A stretch of 58,706 bases of DNA from Paramarasmius palmivorus (lineage: Eukaryota; Basidiomycota; Agaricomycetes; Agaricales; Marasmiaceae), in assembly GCA_037176845.1 (NCBI GenBank), contig JAYKXP010000221.1, positions 1-58,706 on the forward strand, read 5' to 3'. The notes beneath the pieces are model-generated. The model had not been told where the DNA came from, did not search any database, and saw only the letters and a program-made list of their open reading frames with translations. This document shows positions 31,371-42,558 of this stretch, in pieces (the first letter of the stretch is position 1; the number at the start of each line of letters is the position of its first letter). The translations under genes and the position numbers were made by a program.

Positions 31371-34092
31371 ATGGCTCCTAAGAAGTCAGTCAAACCTCGA
31401 CATCCGAACCTTGCATGCCAGGAGCCTGGCTGCAAGTTCGTTGCTCACTCTACTCGTGGCCTAACCATGCATAAAAATTCAAAACATTTCGACATTGACC
31501 CGCCCTCTGATGCCTTTCGTGAAGTGTATCACTACATGAGGCATCCCCACCTAACAGGTACATACAAGACTGATACACCCTCACAATACTGACTATTTCT
31601 ACAGCAAAACCCTGTGATGCCAATGGGAATGATTTATCTGATCATGCAATGCCGCTCCCTGTTCCTCCCGAGCCTCCAGTTGACAGTGAGGACGCATGGT
31701 TTCCTTTTGACTGCCGCTCGACATATGACTGGGCCCATTTTCACTTCACTCGCGCTGCTAATTCTGCTGGGAAGATCAATGAAGCACTCGACATTCTGCA
31801 AGCCCAACTCGAGCCTCTCGGCGGTGATGCTCCTTTCCATGACGCCCAAGACCTTTACGCTACCATCGACAGCATACGCGAAGAAAATACGGAATGGACT
31901 ACATATGAGGTTGGCTACACCGGGCCGAAGCCAGAGAACCCACCCAAGTGGATGAACGAAACTTTCACGCTATGCACACGCAACCCTCGCGATATACTCT
32001 TGGAGCAATTGCAGACGGAGCAATTCAACGGCAGCTTCGACTACACCCCCTTTAGGCAATACAATTCAAAAGGACATCGAACGTGGTCGAACCTAATGTC
32101 CGGGACTTGGGCATGGAAAAAAGCAGTATGTATCTCTCTATTCTTCTAGTTTAATGGCTGACAGTTACAACCTCAGGATGAAATTGCGGGTAACCCAAGA
32201 ACGAGGGCAGTCTCAAAGGGTGCCATGCTTGTGGCGACTGTCCTAGGATCAGACAAGACGACTGTTTCTGTTGCTACAGGACACCAAGAGTTTCATCCCG
32301 GATACATCTCTCCTGGCAACATCAGCAATATTGCACGTCGTGCCCATGGCAATGGTGTTCGGCCCTGGATATTCTTACCGATTCCGAAAGGTATGTGAAG
32401 TATCACCATGTAACCATTCATGTTCCTAAGCCTTGTTTCAAAGTCCCAAAGAACGAGCGCAAGAGCCCTGCTTTCCAGAAATTCTGTCGGCAGCTCTACC
32501 ACATATGCCTTGCCAAGGCTTTGGAGCCACTACGATCTGGGATGGAGACGCCTGAAGTTGTACGATGTCCTGATGGTCACTTCCGCCGTGCCATCTGGGA
32601 GTTAGGCCCGTATATTGCGGATTACCCAGAACAGGTCTGGCTTTCGGGAATTGTTCAGGGATGGTGTTGTAGGTGAGTTGCTTGAATCTTAAATCCACGC
32701 TTGTATGTTGACGTATCTTAAAGATGTGGCGCCACCCCGTTAGAGCTCGATGATCGTACTGCGCTACCACGAACTCGAGCGACAAGAGAATACATGGCTA
32801 CCATCTTCGATCCTGGTATCATGTGGGATACATACGGGTACCGTAGTGATGTTCTAGTATGTTTTTCCCTTGGGTTCTGTGTTTCATACTGTTGATCAAA
32901 CATACAGCCCTTTACCCACCACTTTCCACGTGCAGATATCCACGAATTACTCTCACCGGACCTGTTACATCAAGTGATCAAGGGCACTTTCAAGGATCAC
33001 TTAGTAACCTGGGTGAATCAATGGCTTCACAAAGAACATGGGGAGACGCGCGGCAATGCAATAATCAAGGACATTGACCGGCGGTAGGTTTCCAGTATCA
33101 TTCCTGAATCACATCTTACTAACACTGGATGCTAGAATATCGGCTGTTCCTCCTTACCCAGGCATTCGCAGGTTCCATGACGGTCGTGATTTCAATCAGT
33201 GGACGGGCGACGACTCCAAGGCCCTCATGAAGGTACATGTGACTCATGGGGCTATTTCAGTGACGCAACTCATACTATATTACAGGTCTATATATCTGCA
33301 ATCACGGGACATGTACCAAGTCAGATGGTCCAGTGCCTCTCGGCATTCATGGAGGTCTGCTATATCGCTCGCAAAAATGTTATCACTTCATCCGACCTTC
33401 TTTCCTTCGATCATCACCTCGATCTCTTCTACAAGCACCGCACAGTATTCATTGAGAAAGGCGTTAGGACTGACCTTTCGTTGCCTCGTCAACACTCTTT
33501 GATGCATTACGCCGACTCTATCCGAATGTTTGGCTCGCCCAATGGTCTTGATTCCTCAATTACGGAGTCGAAGCACATCAAGGCGGTCAAGGAACCGTGG
33601 CGCCGATCGAGCCGGAATAAACCCCTTCCCCAGATGCTGAAGACGATCACACGACTGGACAAGATGGCTGCCCTTCATCGAAAGTTTGAGCAGCGGGATA
33701 TGCTTCGTGGAACCAGTACTTGGTTAGTATCAAGGAGCATCTCATCCGCAACTCCGTCGTCATCTGTGTCAGAAATAAGCACAAAGGGTAGCCAAGGATC
33801 CTCCGGGACTCCCAGCGATGAACTTATAGCCATCATAATAGGTTCAGTGTCCGGGAGCATCCTCATTGGTAGTATCTGTGTTTTTGCCATCCGCAAAATC
33901 CGGGGTCGTACCATGAAAAAGGATCAGAGCACGATAATCTCTGAATTCCCAATTCAGGATTCATCACACAATGTCCCCTCTTCCAAGAAACAAAGACTTT
34001 TAGAGTCATCACAGCCAGCGGATGTAGAAGAGGGGCATAGGCAACCAGTGGGAATGCGAGTTCAGCATAGTGTTGATGTCGGTCCAGTTTGA
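31371..34092 (+). CDS. Plavaka transposase fused in frame to the membrane tail of the cysteine-rich family
   Basis: Eight exons: 31371-31557, 31605-32125, 32177-32390, 32444-32672, 32724-32856, 32908-33083, 33136-33232, 33286-34092. All introns are 47-53 nt and all junctions keep phase; 787 aa. An N-terminal C2H2 finger (CQEPGCKF..TMHKNSKH) is followed by typical Plavaka blocks: YNSKGHRTWSNLMSGTWAWK, GSDKTTVSVATGHQEFHP, CPDGHFRRAIWELGPYIADY, LLHQVIKGTFKDHL, GSPNGLDSSITESKHIKA. After RGTSTW (about residue 665) the reading frame passes without stop into the last exon of the F1 type: a serine-rich linker, a transmembrane helix at about 699-722, and the SQFPIQDSSHNVP-like tail. It stops early at VDVGPV; the remaining family residues follow out of frame. 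The normal Plavaka C-terminus is missing, so transposition activity is doubtful. Confidence 0.8.
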
Positions 34093-34149
34093 TCCACCTA
34101 TGAGCGACTTCCTCCGCGCTATGGAGAATGGAAAAAAGACCAATCAATA

Positions 34150-36290
34150 TCGGAGTAATGTTTACTGTGTACTGTAAATGATCAGCACTTGAAAGCCTAT
34201 AGAGCCCTCACTGTGTTGACTTCGACGGGCCAAAGCAAAAAGAACTGGGAACCGCATTATTTTGAACTTTCGAGAGTATGGATACGCATCACAATATCTG
34301 ACGCTAAAGAGGGACTAGACGGTACTTATTAGGAACGTGCTTATTCCCACGGGGGGTGTCCCAAGGTTGATCCCTCACACATTCCTACTTCGCACGCTGT
34401 TTCTAGACGAACTGGACATTAATTCAAGGTCCTCGGGGCTAACAAATTCATTTTTTAGTCTTTACTTTCCTCAGACGGAAGTCATCGACAAGGTGCATAC
34501 TGCTGTGTACGGCCAATGAAACTATCTCCCTTTCCTCATTTACAATAATGACCTTACCTGAGGGTCTGTCTCGTCACCATACTATATGCTTATTCCGTCA
34601 AATTACTATCAAACCGAACAAATGGTTAGCATTGCGCTGCTGCACAAGGCCTGCCCAGAAACCGAAAACCGATCTAATAGGTTAGCATGACAGCCTTACA
34701 TGATCCCGGCGTCATCATTGCCAGTGCCTTTTGTCTTATTCGCTGGATTCTGATGCTCCTCAAGCCTCATCCTGACCGCATCCCTCACGGACTTTGAAGG
34801 CCGATTTGCGTCCAGACACGGCATAGCACAGGTAAGTTTGTCGTGCCCACTGTAGTAGGGGGTACGGGACTATCCTGGCCGAGTTTGTCGGAGTTTCTAC
34901 GTAGTTTACAGGCACGTTGTACCTATTCTCAGTCTTATGCATCATGTTCCTCGTGCATCGTACTCACTGAGTTGGGATCGCCCCGTCTCACCACTCAGCA
35001 AATAAGCAGTATGTACACGAAGCCAAACCTAATCAGAATACTACAGTATATTCCGTCAAATGGCGATAGCCAAAGGCTGATGTTCATTCGGTCTCTCCAC
35101 TACGTCCTGATACGCTTCTCGGTGCCGTGAAAGATATCGGATGGAGTTTGAGTGGATTTTATGGTGTCTTAGGGAAATCGCTGTGCGTCTATATGTTCAA
35201 CTGGAGGTTCCATTCTCAATAATTCTCGAAGCAGAAGAGTTTCTTCGATACCCCATGTGCTGTTGTGCATTAAATTCGACGCACTGAACATTCAACAGGT
35301 CTGGATTCCCACGATCATCAGAAGACTGTGAACCACGGGTTTCTAGCTGTTTGCCCCAAACCCAGAACTTCAGAAGGAAATTGTCATTCACCAGATAGAA
35401 GCCAGCCGTTACCACCTTGCCATATCAGTGAAGACCAATCTTACAGGTGTCTCAAGGGGTACCTCTACCGCGAACGAGCCTTAGGGTTAACACTAGAAGG
35501 CACTTTCACTCACTTCCACACTAACGTTCAACTCACTTAGCAACATGAACGCCAACAACAACGGCTACTTCCACCCTGATGGGTAAGTTTCACACTCTGA
35601 TATATGCTCATTGTCAATTGTAGATGATACGACAGCTTGCAGACGTGTATTGTTGCTACTAGACAGTTACGATAAGAAGATAAAACATGCGCCCAGCAGA
35701 ACCCATTGTAATTTGAGATGAATCAAAGCCACGGAAGCATCGTACTTCGCATTTTGCCGATTAATGTCAATCCCAAAGCCATCCCAACTCGCGTATCACC
35801 GCAGATACCACCAGGGAAGGATGACGGTTATTGCGGGTACCTGAGATTGGCGCGTGATGAAAGGAATGGGAATGGAGAAGAGGACACACACACACCGTAA
35901 GTGTAAAATATTCTGCTCGGAAGGATTCTGCGTAGATATGGCGCATATCCAACGTCTATAAGCCAAAACTGAAAAGAGCTGGGATTCTTCAGCGATCACT
36001 GCCAATAATCTCGATAATCTCGGTGAAACTTCCATATCGGGAAATTTCCTCACCTGAAAAATATAATAACACCGAATATCTCCAGCAAGTTGAGTTATTG
36101 GTTAACCTATTCCATTTCTTTTTGCTGTTCCTTCGAGCGGAAGAATTTCCATTCCCGGTGTGACATTGCCACGGCGTAGCAATAGAATAACAGCCACTGG
36201 TAGGTGTAGAATAAATCAATCCTGTGCGTTTGAAAGCGCTCGAAACAAGACAGAGAACTCAGAGAACAAGACATTACTCCGCGATCTTAT
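34150..36290. other. Intergenic; one possible short spliced gene near 35544
   Basis: At 35544 an ATG (MNANNNGYFHPDG) follows a CT/CA-rich leader and ends in a GTAAGT donor, with an acceptor about 40 nt later opening 32 more codons. It may be a gene fragment; nothing else recognised. Otherwise only scattered short frames. Confidence 0.25.
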
Positions 36291-36370
36291 ATACCGTTCC
36301 GGGATCAACCCAAGCCGCTTATGCTTTCCTGACTACGGAATCCAAGCACGATGACCAGTTCACTATAGTA
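36291..36370 (-). pseudogene. tRNA-Gly relic
   Basis: Minus strand with acceptor 3' ACGGTAT, GGTTGATCCC in place of the B box, and a D-loop-like AACTGGTCATCG. 5' acceptor strand lost. Left border of compound repeat copy B. Confidence 0.5.
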
Positions 36371-38049
36371 TAGAAACGAACGAACCAATCCTTCGTCCGC
36401 ACCGGAACCTTTCACTAACTCGTGAAGTATAGCGAGTCTTACAAGCTTCAACTCCCAACTCCCACTATCCCACCAGCCTACGAATTGACAAATAGAGAAA
36501 GAGGAAGTACCGTCAAGACGGCGTGGTATATCCTGTATCGAGTACGTCAAAGAACTGGTGATAGGTGATAGAGGAAGAAAGAGAGTAGACATACCTCTCA
36601 TTCATTCAATTCTACACCCAGGGTATGTGGAACAATCTCGTTTGGGGCATGGGGGTACGGCTGCGCTCTCTACTTCCCATCGTTCCGTGCTGGATGGTAA
36701 CGATGAGGACATAGGTGAGGATAATAAAGAATTCCTCCCTTTTTTTCCTCTCAACCAATCCCAGTGGCACCTGTTGGTATCATAACCATTTCGCGCGCGC
36801 GGAAGGATGCGGATGGTAGTGTGAGGTAGTGGCAAGAAGACCTTGAAAGGAATGTGGTGTAGTGGAGACCGAATGGAGTGCCGAGCGTAGAGTGGAGAAC
36901 AGGAGGGGTGGAAGGGGATTATATGCGATGAAACGTAGGATGTCTTCAAAACTCCGACATGTTGAGGGTGTATGTCATATCGATGACTCTGTGTAGCAGC
37001 GTTCCATCCCTGTACTAATCGGACCCAACAACTCTTCCTCCCAAAACAACAGGAACAATACCCTGACGATGACGAAAGAATGGAGGGCTACTGGGAAAGC
37101 GACTTGATGATTGCGGGTCAGATATAGGCGGAGTCGTATGAGGAATATGTTGAAAGTGGGACAGTAACCGAAACTTGAGAAGGCGGACAGTACAGATCAA
37201 TGAAGAGACGTTTTCAACATATTCCTACAACCGAATGTTGGGACCGGTGGATGGTGTCGTTAGGTCGAGGAGGAAGGAGAAAAACACGCCTGGTTCAACC
37301 GATAAGACACCCAATTACACGGAAGTTAAAAGAGACGTACCTGGTCCTGAAAATGTTCGCCACGTCATCGTGATTGAAAGAAGCTGGAGTCCATCAAGAT
37401 AAGCAACTGGTTATCGTTTCATCAACAAGAAGGACGTACCTGCTCATGGTCGAAGGAAACTGGTGTTCATCAAGCTAAGCAACCGGTTGAGGGAGACGTA
37501 TTCTCAATTACGTGTCGTGCTGGTCGAGCGGAACGCAGAGGAATTTCAAACTCTAGTGTTTGTCTCGATGACGGTACGGTAGCATTCCATTCCTCCACTA
37601 ATAGACCCGACATCTTTTCCTCTCCTCCCAAGTCGAGAGCTGTAGCCAGACCATGAGCAAGAGTAGGTGGCGGCGAGAATGCGGGTGTAAAATGGCGGCC
37701 AGCGTGACATGCTTCGTGCCTGAAAGGATGTGGGCGGTACTGCTGGACGGTGTTGGTATCGAGGCGAAGATTGATAGGAGTAGGTGAATACGTCTCTTCA
37801 TCGATCTGTGAGTGGCCGAGCCACCTTCCTAAAGCTTTCGTCTACTCCTCCAAGATCTGAAATATTCCTCCCACAACGAACGGCTGCGGACACGCAATAC
37901 GGCTAGATGTTTCAACTGGAGGTTTATGAGAGGAGTATTGGGGCAAATGGAACGAAGAGGAGTGAACAACTGCAAGTCATAGTCGTGGTCAAAGGAAGAA
38001 AACGAAACGACGCCGCATGACAGCGCATGACCTGACTCAGGGCGTAGGG

Positions 38050-38063
38050 TTACATGACGTCAC
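38050..38063 (+). promoter_or_regulatory. CRE-like palindrome upstream of tRNA-Met relic (copy B)
   Basis: TTACATGACGTCAC, 33 bp before the tRNA-Met relic, identical to the other three copies although the surrounding sequence has diverged. Confidence 0.45.
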
Positions 38064-38081
38064 GCCAGACATGCCCTGGAT

Positions 38082-39645
38082 TTACGCTTCTGTCATGCTT
38101 CCAGGGTTCAGTACAGCTATGCGATGTAAGTTCGAGCCTTGGATGAAGCATGATGAGCGCTTAAGTATGATTAGAAAAAGACCAACTACAAGCGCCGCGT
38201 AAAAACCATCTTGGGCAATGCCAACATATTGATTACGGTACAACAATAATACATCACTACTTAGTCTTCTTCTGGGCTTTAGTATCGACAGAGGTGGCAC
38301 AAACTCGCTGGTAATATTAGAAACTACCGCCCCAAGTTCTGGACTTGTAACCAAAGCACCAATACTATCCAGAACATCCCTCTGCGTCGTTCCGGGAACT
38401 CCGATGTCTGCCGGAATAGAACGCTGCACCATCACCTGATTGGCTATATTCTTCAGGATTGCTTTAAGCAACGGGTTATCGAGGAGCGTAGGAAGTTTCG
38501 AGAGAATTCCGTTTTCTTGGGATATACCCCCAACAGAATTAAGGAAGGATTTGTTAACTGCGAAAGAACGTAAGCTCCTGTATGAAAACGACTTCGTTAA
38601 TGTAAATATGACTTACCATCGTTTAGCTTCATCGCAGATCGATTGTAGTCAATGAAGATTTGTCTCGCAGTAGGGTAGTCGCCATTTCGTGATGGCTGTT
38701 GTGATGTTCCCCGACGGCAGGCCCTGTAACGCCAGCAACTTCCAACGCTTTATAGACCGTCATCTTGCCTTTGCATTACCGGGATAGTTCAATGTGATGA
38801 ACGCCTGGTCCAGCTGGGACAACGTGAGATTCACGGGGATATCTATGCCTTCTTCATTGAGCGAACCAGGCATAAAGTACCTGAAATATGACATGAGCGA
38901 AAGTGCCATCATACAAGAAATGAAATCGTACATCATAATAGACTTCAAGTCGAGTTGACTGTAGTTTGAGATAACTGCCAGATCGTACGTGTCGATGACC
39001 TGACTCTTCACCAGCTTGTCGTCATAATTAAGCAGAGGCCTGTAATACTTGTACACCTCCAGCTGCTTCAGATGAATGCGCTCCCCTCGAGCAGGGCTTT
39101 GATGCTCATGCATCATTCCCAGAGCATGTCCAAACTCGTGAAGGATAGTAGACGCATCTTCCACCGACGGCGGGTTGGCATCCGCAAGCCACCCCAAATT
39201 CATCGTGGTGGTATAAACTTTTTTCGTCTTTTTGCCAGTGGGATCTTCCTTGTCTTTCTCCTCTTTGTAAAAAGATTCCGCGTCGATTCCAATAGCGCTC
39301 CATGAGCCGTTGCCAGGCACAAAGCTGATCCTAATGTTAGAAGAATCGATATCACTGGTCTTGTCAAAATTAACGTTGGCGTATTGTTTCCAAGTTACGA
39401 TAGTGTTGGTGACGGCGGTCTGTTGATTATTGGTACCTCCCATGAAGTAATACTTCAACACCAAGGCTTTGTCCTGAGTTGCAGCACATGAGCATATGTG
39501 ATTGAACCAAAGAATGATTTAGAGTGGATACCTTCGGGATGACCCATAATTTCTTGGACATGACGGTAGAGCCAGCGGTGGGAGGCGGGGGAGGCGGGGA
39601 ACCTTTCGGAGGAATGGCAGGGCTACAAGCTTTGATATCAGACAT
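38082..39645 (-). pseudogene. Metzincin zinc protease with intact active site, C-terminus frameshifted
   Basis: Exon 1 39645-39532 (38 codons, polyproline PPPPPPTAG), intron 39474-39531, then a long exon from 39473. Residues 150-160 are HEFGHALGMMH, the HExxHxxGxxH zinc motif of metzincins, and SIMMYD downstream is the Met-turn. No signal peptide is seen. After NYPG near 38770 the homologous sequence continues in a second frame (TVYKALEVAGVTGP) and then a third (GDYPTARQIFIDYN) before a good intron and a final exon (LLDNPLLKAILKNIANQVMV). Two or three one-base shifts within 150 bp therefore separate the catalytic part from its C-terminal domain. The open frame finally runs into the tRNA-Met relic of copy B. 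Divergent paralog at 40169. Confidence 0.65.
38097..38150 (+). pseudogene. tRNA-Met relic
   Basis: GCTTCCAGGGTTCAG start and AAGTTCGAGCCTTGGATGAA then GC end. The anticodon arm is shortened. Overlaps the 3' end of the open frame of the metzincin on the other strand. Confidence 0.5.
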
Positions 39646-39708
39646 TGTGCTCGACTTTGAGCGATAAAGAAAACGGGGGATGAGGACCATGAAAATGCGA
39701 AAAACGGG

Positions 39709-39718
39709 TATATAAATA
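39709..39718 (-). promoter_or_regulatory. TATA-like element of the leftward metzincin
   Basis: TATTTATATA on the minus strand, about 65 bp upstream of the start codon at 39645, within the 523-bp interval shared with the divergent metzincin. Confidence 0.4.
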
Positions 39719-40168
39719 CCCAGAACAGTCCTATGGATTGCTTTGTGAGAATTGTGAATGAGATCCCATGTGAACACCCCAGATGTCTATTGAACCTGTC
39801 TGTACTGATTGAGATGATAATTGTCAATTCCAGAATGGGCGCTAATCTCCTGTCACGATGTACACATCAATCTCTACACCTTTCACATCTCGGACAGGGG
39901 CAGGTACCTACAATATCTTGACGCGGTGACTGGATGAATAGAAACTATAGATGGCACCCCAAAAATCACGCCTTCTTCCATATGGGTCTTTGAACATGCC
40001 AGTTTCATGAAATATTTCGGTGCTGCTCTGCCGATTGAAGGACTGAAACCTTGTTTGCAAATAACGCGGAGTTTGAACTTATCCTCTTTCATTTATAGTT
40101 CCCATCCATCTCATTAGCCCTCCCAATCCCACCTCTCACACAAGTTTCTCACATCCTCATAGTCAAAC

Positions 40169-41653
40169 ATGACATCTATTACCACCGTCTGTGGTCCTCT
40201 GCCCGAGCTTGTCAGTCTCAAAGTCTCCAGCAAGATTGTCTCTGGACAAACAGCATATACTGTTGTAGAAGAGTCAAAACTCTGGCCTAATAACTCTGTC
40301 AGTCCATCCCTCTCATTCAACCTCAGACAGACACTGACATTTCTATCAGGTCATCACCATCGCCTTTCTAGACGGCAATCCAGCTCAACATGCCGCAGTG
40401 AAAGGTGCATTTAAGCAGTATTCCCTCTACGCCAACATTAACTTCCAATTCGTGGATGATGATGCGCGCGCTGCACACATTCGTGTCACCTTTGCGGCTC
40501 CTGAAGCGTGGAGTGCCATTGGAAAAGATGCACTTGGAATATCCGCCACGCCAACGATGAGCCTTGGGTTCATCAACAAGGATCTTCCGACACGTGCTGA
40601 TCGCTCAATGCTACTCCATCAAGTTGGACACGCATTGGGACTTGGGCACGAATGGGACGGAGAAAACATTCAATTGATCCGCCCTGGAAACAATAAGGCC
40701 ATCAATCAGCATTTTGAACGTTTTGGCGGAAAGTCAGTGTCCAACTTTCTCAGGATTGATAAGGATTCCGTGATGAAGTAAGTTTATTCGTGGGCTTTCT
40801 AGGGAATGATGAAAGACTGACTGCTTAATATAGCTACTCACTTCCTCCGGGGATGGCGACCGGCGCAATCGTCACCATTGCTGATGTTGTCGAGCTTTCC
40901 GATGCCGACAAAGCTTGGCTTACTATCAACTACCCAGGAAGAATCGGCGTTTCGGGTGGAGAGAAATGGACAACACTCCGAGCACTTGATACTCTCAGTG
41001 TTCCCCTTGGTGTTGGCGCTCAAATCCTATCGAGTAAGGGAGAGGCGGATCAGCGAGCTCGTTATGCCGACCACGTCTCGAGTATTTGGGAACGTAAGTC
41101 GAATGTTTCGTTCAAGTAGGTGAAGCAAGGTTAATAACATCATGTAGCCACTACTAGGGACCTCGATCTGACCCAGATACTCTCGAGCCGTGGCTTGAAT
41201 GTTGCGCAACTCACTGGTTCAGATAATGGAGCTTTAGTCAAAGACCCGAAGATCCAGGAAGATATTGACGAGACTCAAGTACTCGCAGCTATCGTCTTGC
41301 ATCCCCGCTTCCATGAGACGGTCACGAAATTGGTCGAAAACGATCTTACTCAAATGGGGGTCAACTTGAATCAATACCCTATTCAAGATCCTGCTTTGGG
41401 TATGGCCGTTGACGTCCAGCAGGGCATATTCGCACTCTTACTTCCTGCTCTGCTCCCTGTAATTACGGATTTAGCTGGAAAGGCGATAGGCGGCTTGATG
41501 TCCAATGGCATTCAGCCGAATGCGGGCACTGCATACTATCCCGGAAAGCCTCTTCCAGCTGAGGTACAGCAGGGTATATTCGACGTGTTTACCAAAGTCA
41601 TCAAGAATCCAATCTTCACAAATGTCATTAAGACCATTGTGAAGGAGTTGTGA
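40169..41653 (+). CDS. Metzincin-like protein with Glu-to-Gln change in the zinc motif (predicted inactive)
   Basis: Exons 40169-40297, 40350-40777, 40834-41093, 41148-41653; introns 52, 56 and 54 nt; 440 aa. The metallopeptidase domain contains HQVGHALGLGHEW at residues 133-145: the three zinc-binding histidines (133, 137, 143) are kept, but the catalytic glutamate is glutamine (134). A Met-turn SVMNYS spans the second intron. The shared AWSAIG, MSLGF and LTINYPG blocks show it is a paralog of the leftward gene. The C-terminal 170 residues form a separate helical domain (QGIFALLLPALLPVITDLAG, then VFTKVIKNPIFTNVIKTIV). No signal peptide. Loss of the general base normally abolishes peptidase activity, so a binding or regulatory role is inferred. 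Confidence 0.8.
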
Positions 41654-42300
41654 AGAATTGGTATGTAATTTCATTCTATCCTTGCTATCCCCGGTCGTCT
41701 TCGTCCCATAAATTTCCATTGAACCTTGTGTGCGTTGTTACTTTGTAAAATAGCTTGAAAATCCACTGTATATGTCGATAAGTACATAATACATTGAAAT
41801 ACGAGAATCTTTCGGTGCTATGCTTTGGGTTGGATGGAAGATTGTATGGTTATGGAATACAACAAGCGAGTGCGGTAGCCCAAGTTGAAATGGGAGTGAC
41901 TCGAACTCGGAGCGTCAGCGTATAGCATCGAAGCCCAAGATCAATACAGTCAATATGGGCAGGTACGGATACCATAATCATGAGGACAAAACAGCCCTCT
42001 TGGATCAATCCAGGCAGAACCGCTGATGCTTGAAATGCTTCCACCCTAGATGTTCGAGTTATATTCGCACATAGACTCTGAGATAAGTAGTGCGGCATTA
42101 ACATGTCATCATCCTATTGGGAAATCCTTCCATATTCGCCGAATTTCACATGACCTCATTCTCCCAACGTCACAAACTACGACTGCTAATCATATCATGA
42201 GGCTATTGATGGCGCTGTTGATAACGTTTCGGGCGGACCTAGGCAAAATCTGACATATTTAGAGCGAGGACATTGATATTGTCTGAACATCACTACCCTC
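41654..42300. other. Intergenic, no gene recognised
   Basis: 3' flank of the metzincin-like gene and 5' flank of the 66-aa gene. Nothing further seen. Confidence 0.4.
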
Positions 42301-42558
42301 ATGTCCAACCCCTTAGACTCCACCAAACAGTTCGCAGATAAGCCGCTCAGTAAGACATCTTTACAGTAGTCGTCTACTCTGATGTACAATTGATTCGGCA
42401 CGGCAGGTCCTAAGGACAGCACCTCTCCTCCTCGTGATGATGAGAAGTCAAACAAACACACGGCGGGCACTCAGGCTCTCGATCCTAGCACAATATGTCT
42501 CTTCCGCGAGTCCATGGAGGCTGCAAAGGGAGAACAGAAGCCAAACGCATCTAAATGA
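42301..42558 (+). CDS. Small hydrophilic protein, 66 aa, two exons
   Basis: Not a recognised family. ATG after a CACTACCCTC leader; exon 1 42301-42349, intron 42350-42406 (57 nt, GTAAGA..GGCAG), exon 2 42407-42558. The protein is lysine/serine-rich (begins MSNPLDSTKQFADK, ends GEQKPNASK), with no signal peptide or membrane segment. Support comes from the consensus splice sites, phase and coding-like composition only. Confidence 0.5.

Larger units (their letters stand above)
27790..33725. mobile_element. Plavaka-type DNA transposon remnant (right end lost)
   Basis: Two divergent genes share the interval 31098-31370 as a promoter region: a leftward accessory gene (31097 to 28183) and a rightward transposase (31371 onward). 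Left subterminal repeats are at 27791-27937. The right side stops inside the transposase near 33725, where sequence of the cysteine-rich family begins, so the element is truncated there. It also contains two SINE-like insertions. Confidence 0.65.
36291..38150 (+). repeat. Compound tRNA repeat, copy B
   Basis: From the tRNA-Gly relic to the tRNA-Met relic. It shares blocks with copy C, among them TATCCTGTATCGAGTACG near 36530, GGAGGAATA-type exon sequence, and the intron-like units on the minus strand at 37490-37300 (CCATCAAGATAAGCAAC, GACGTACCTG). The segment around 37590-37870 resembles the one around 36990-37110, so an internal duplication is likely. CRE-like box at 38050-38063. Confidence 0.6.
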
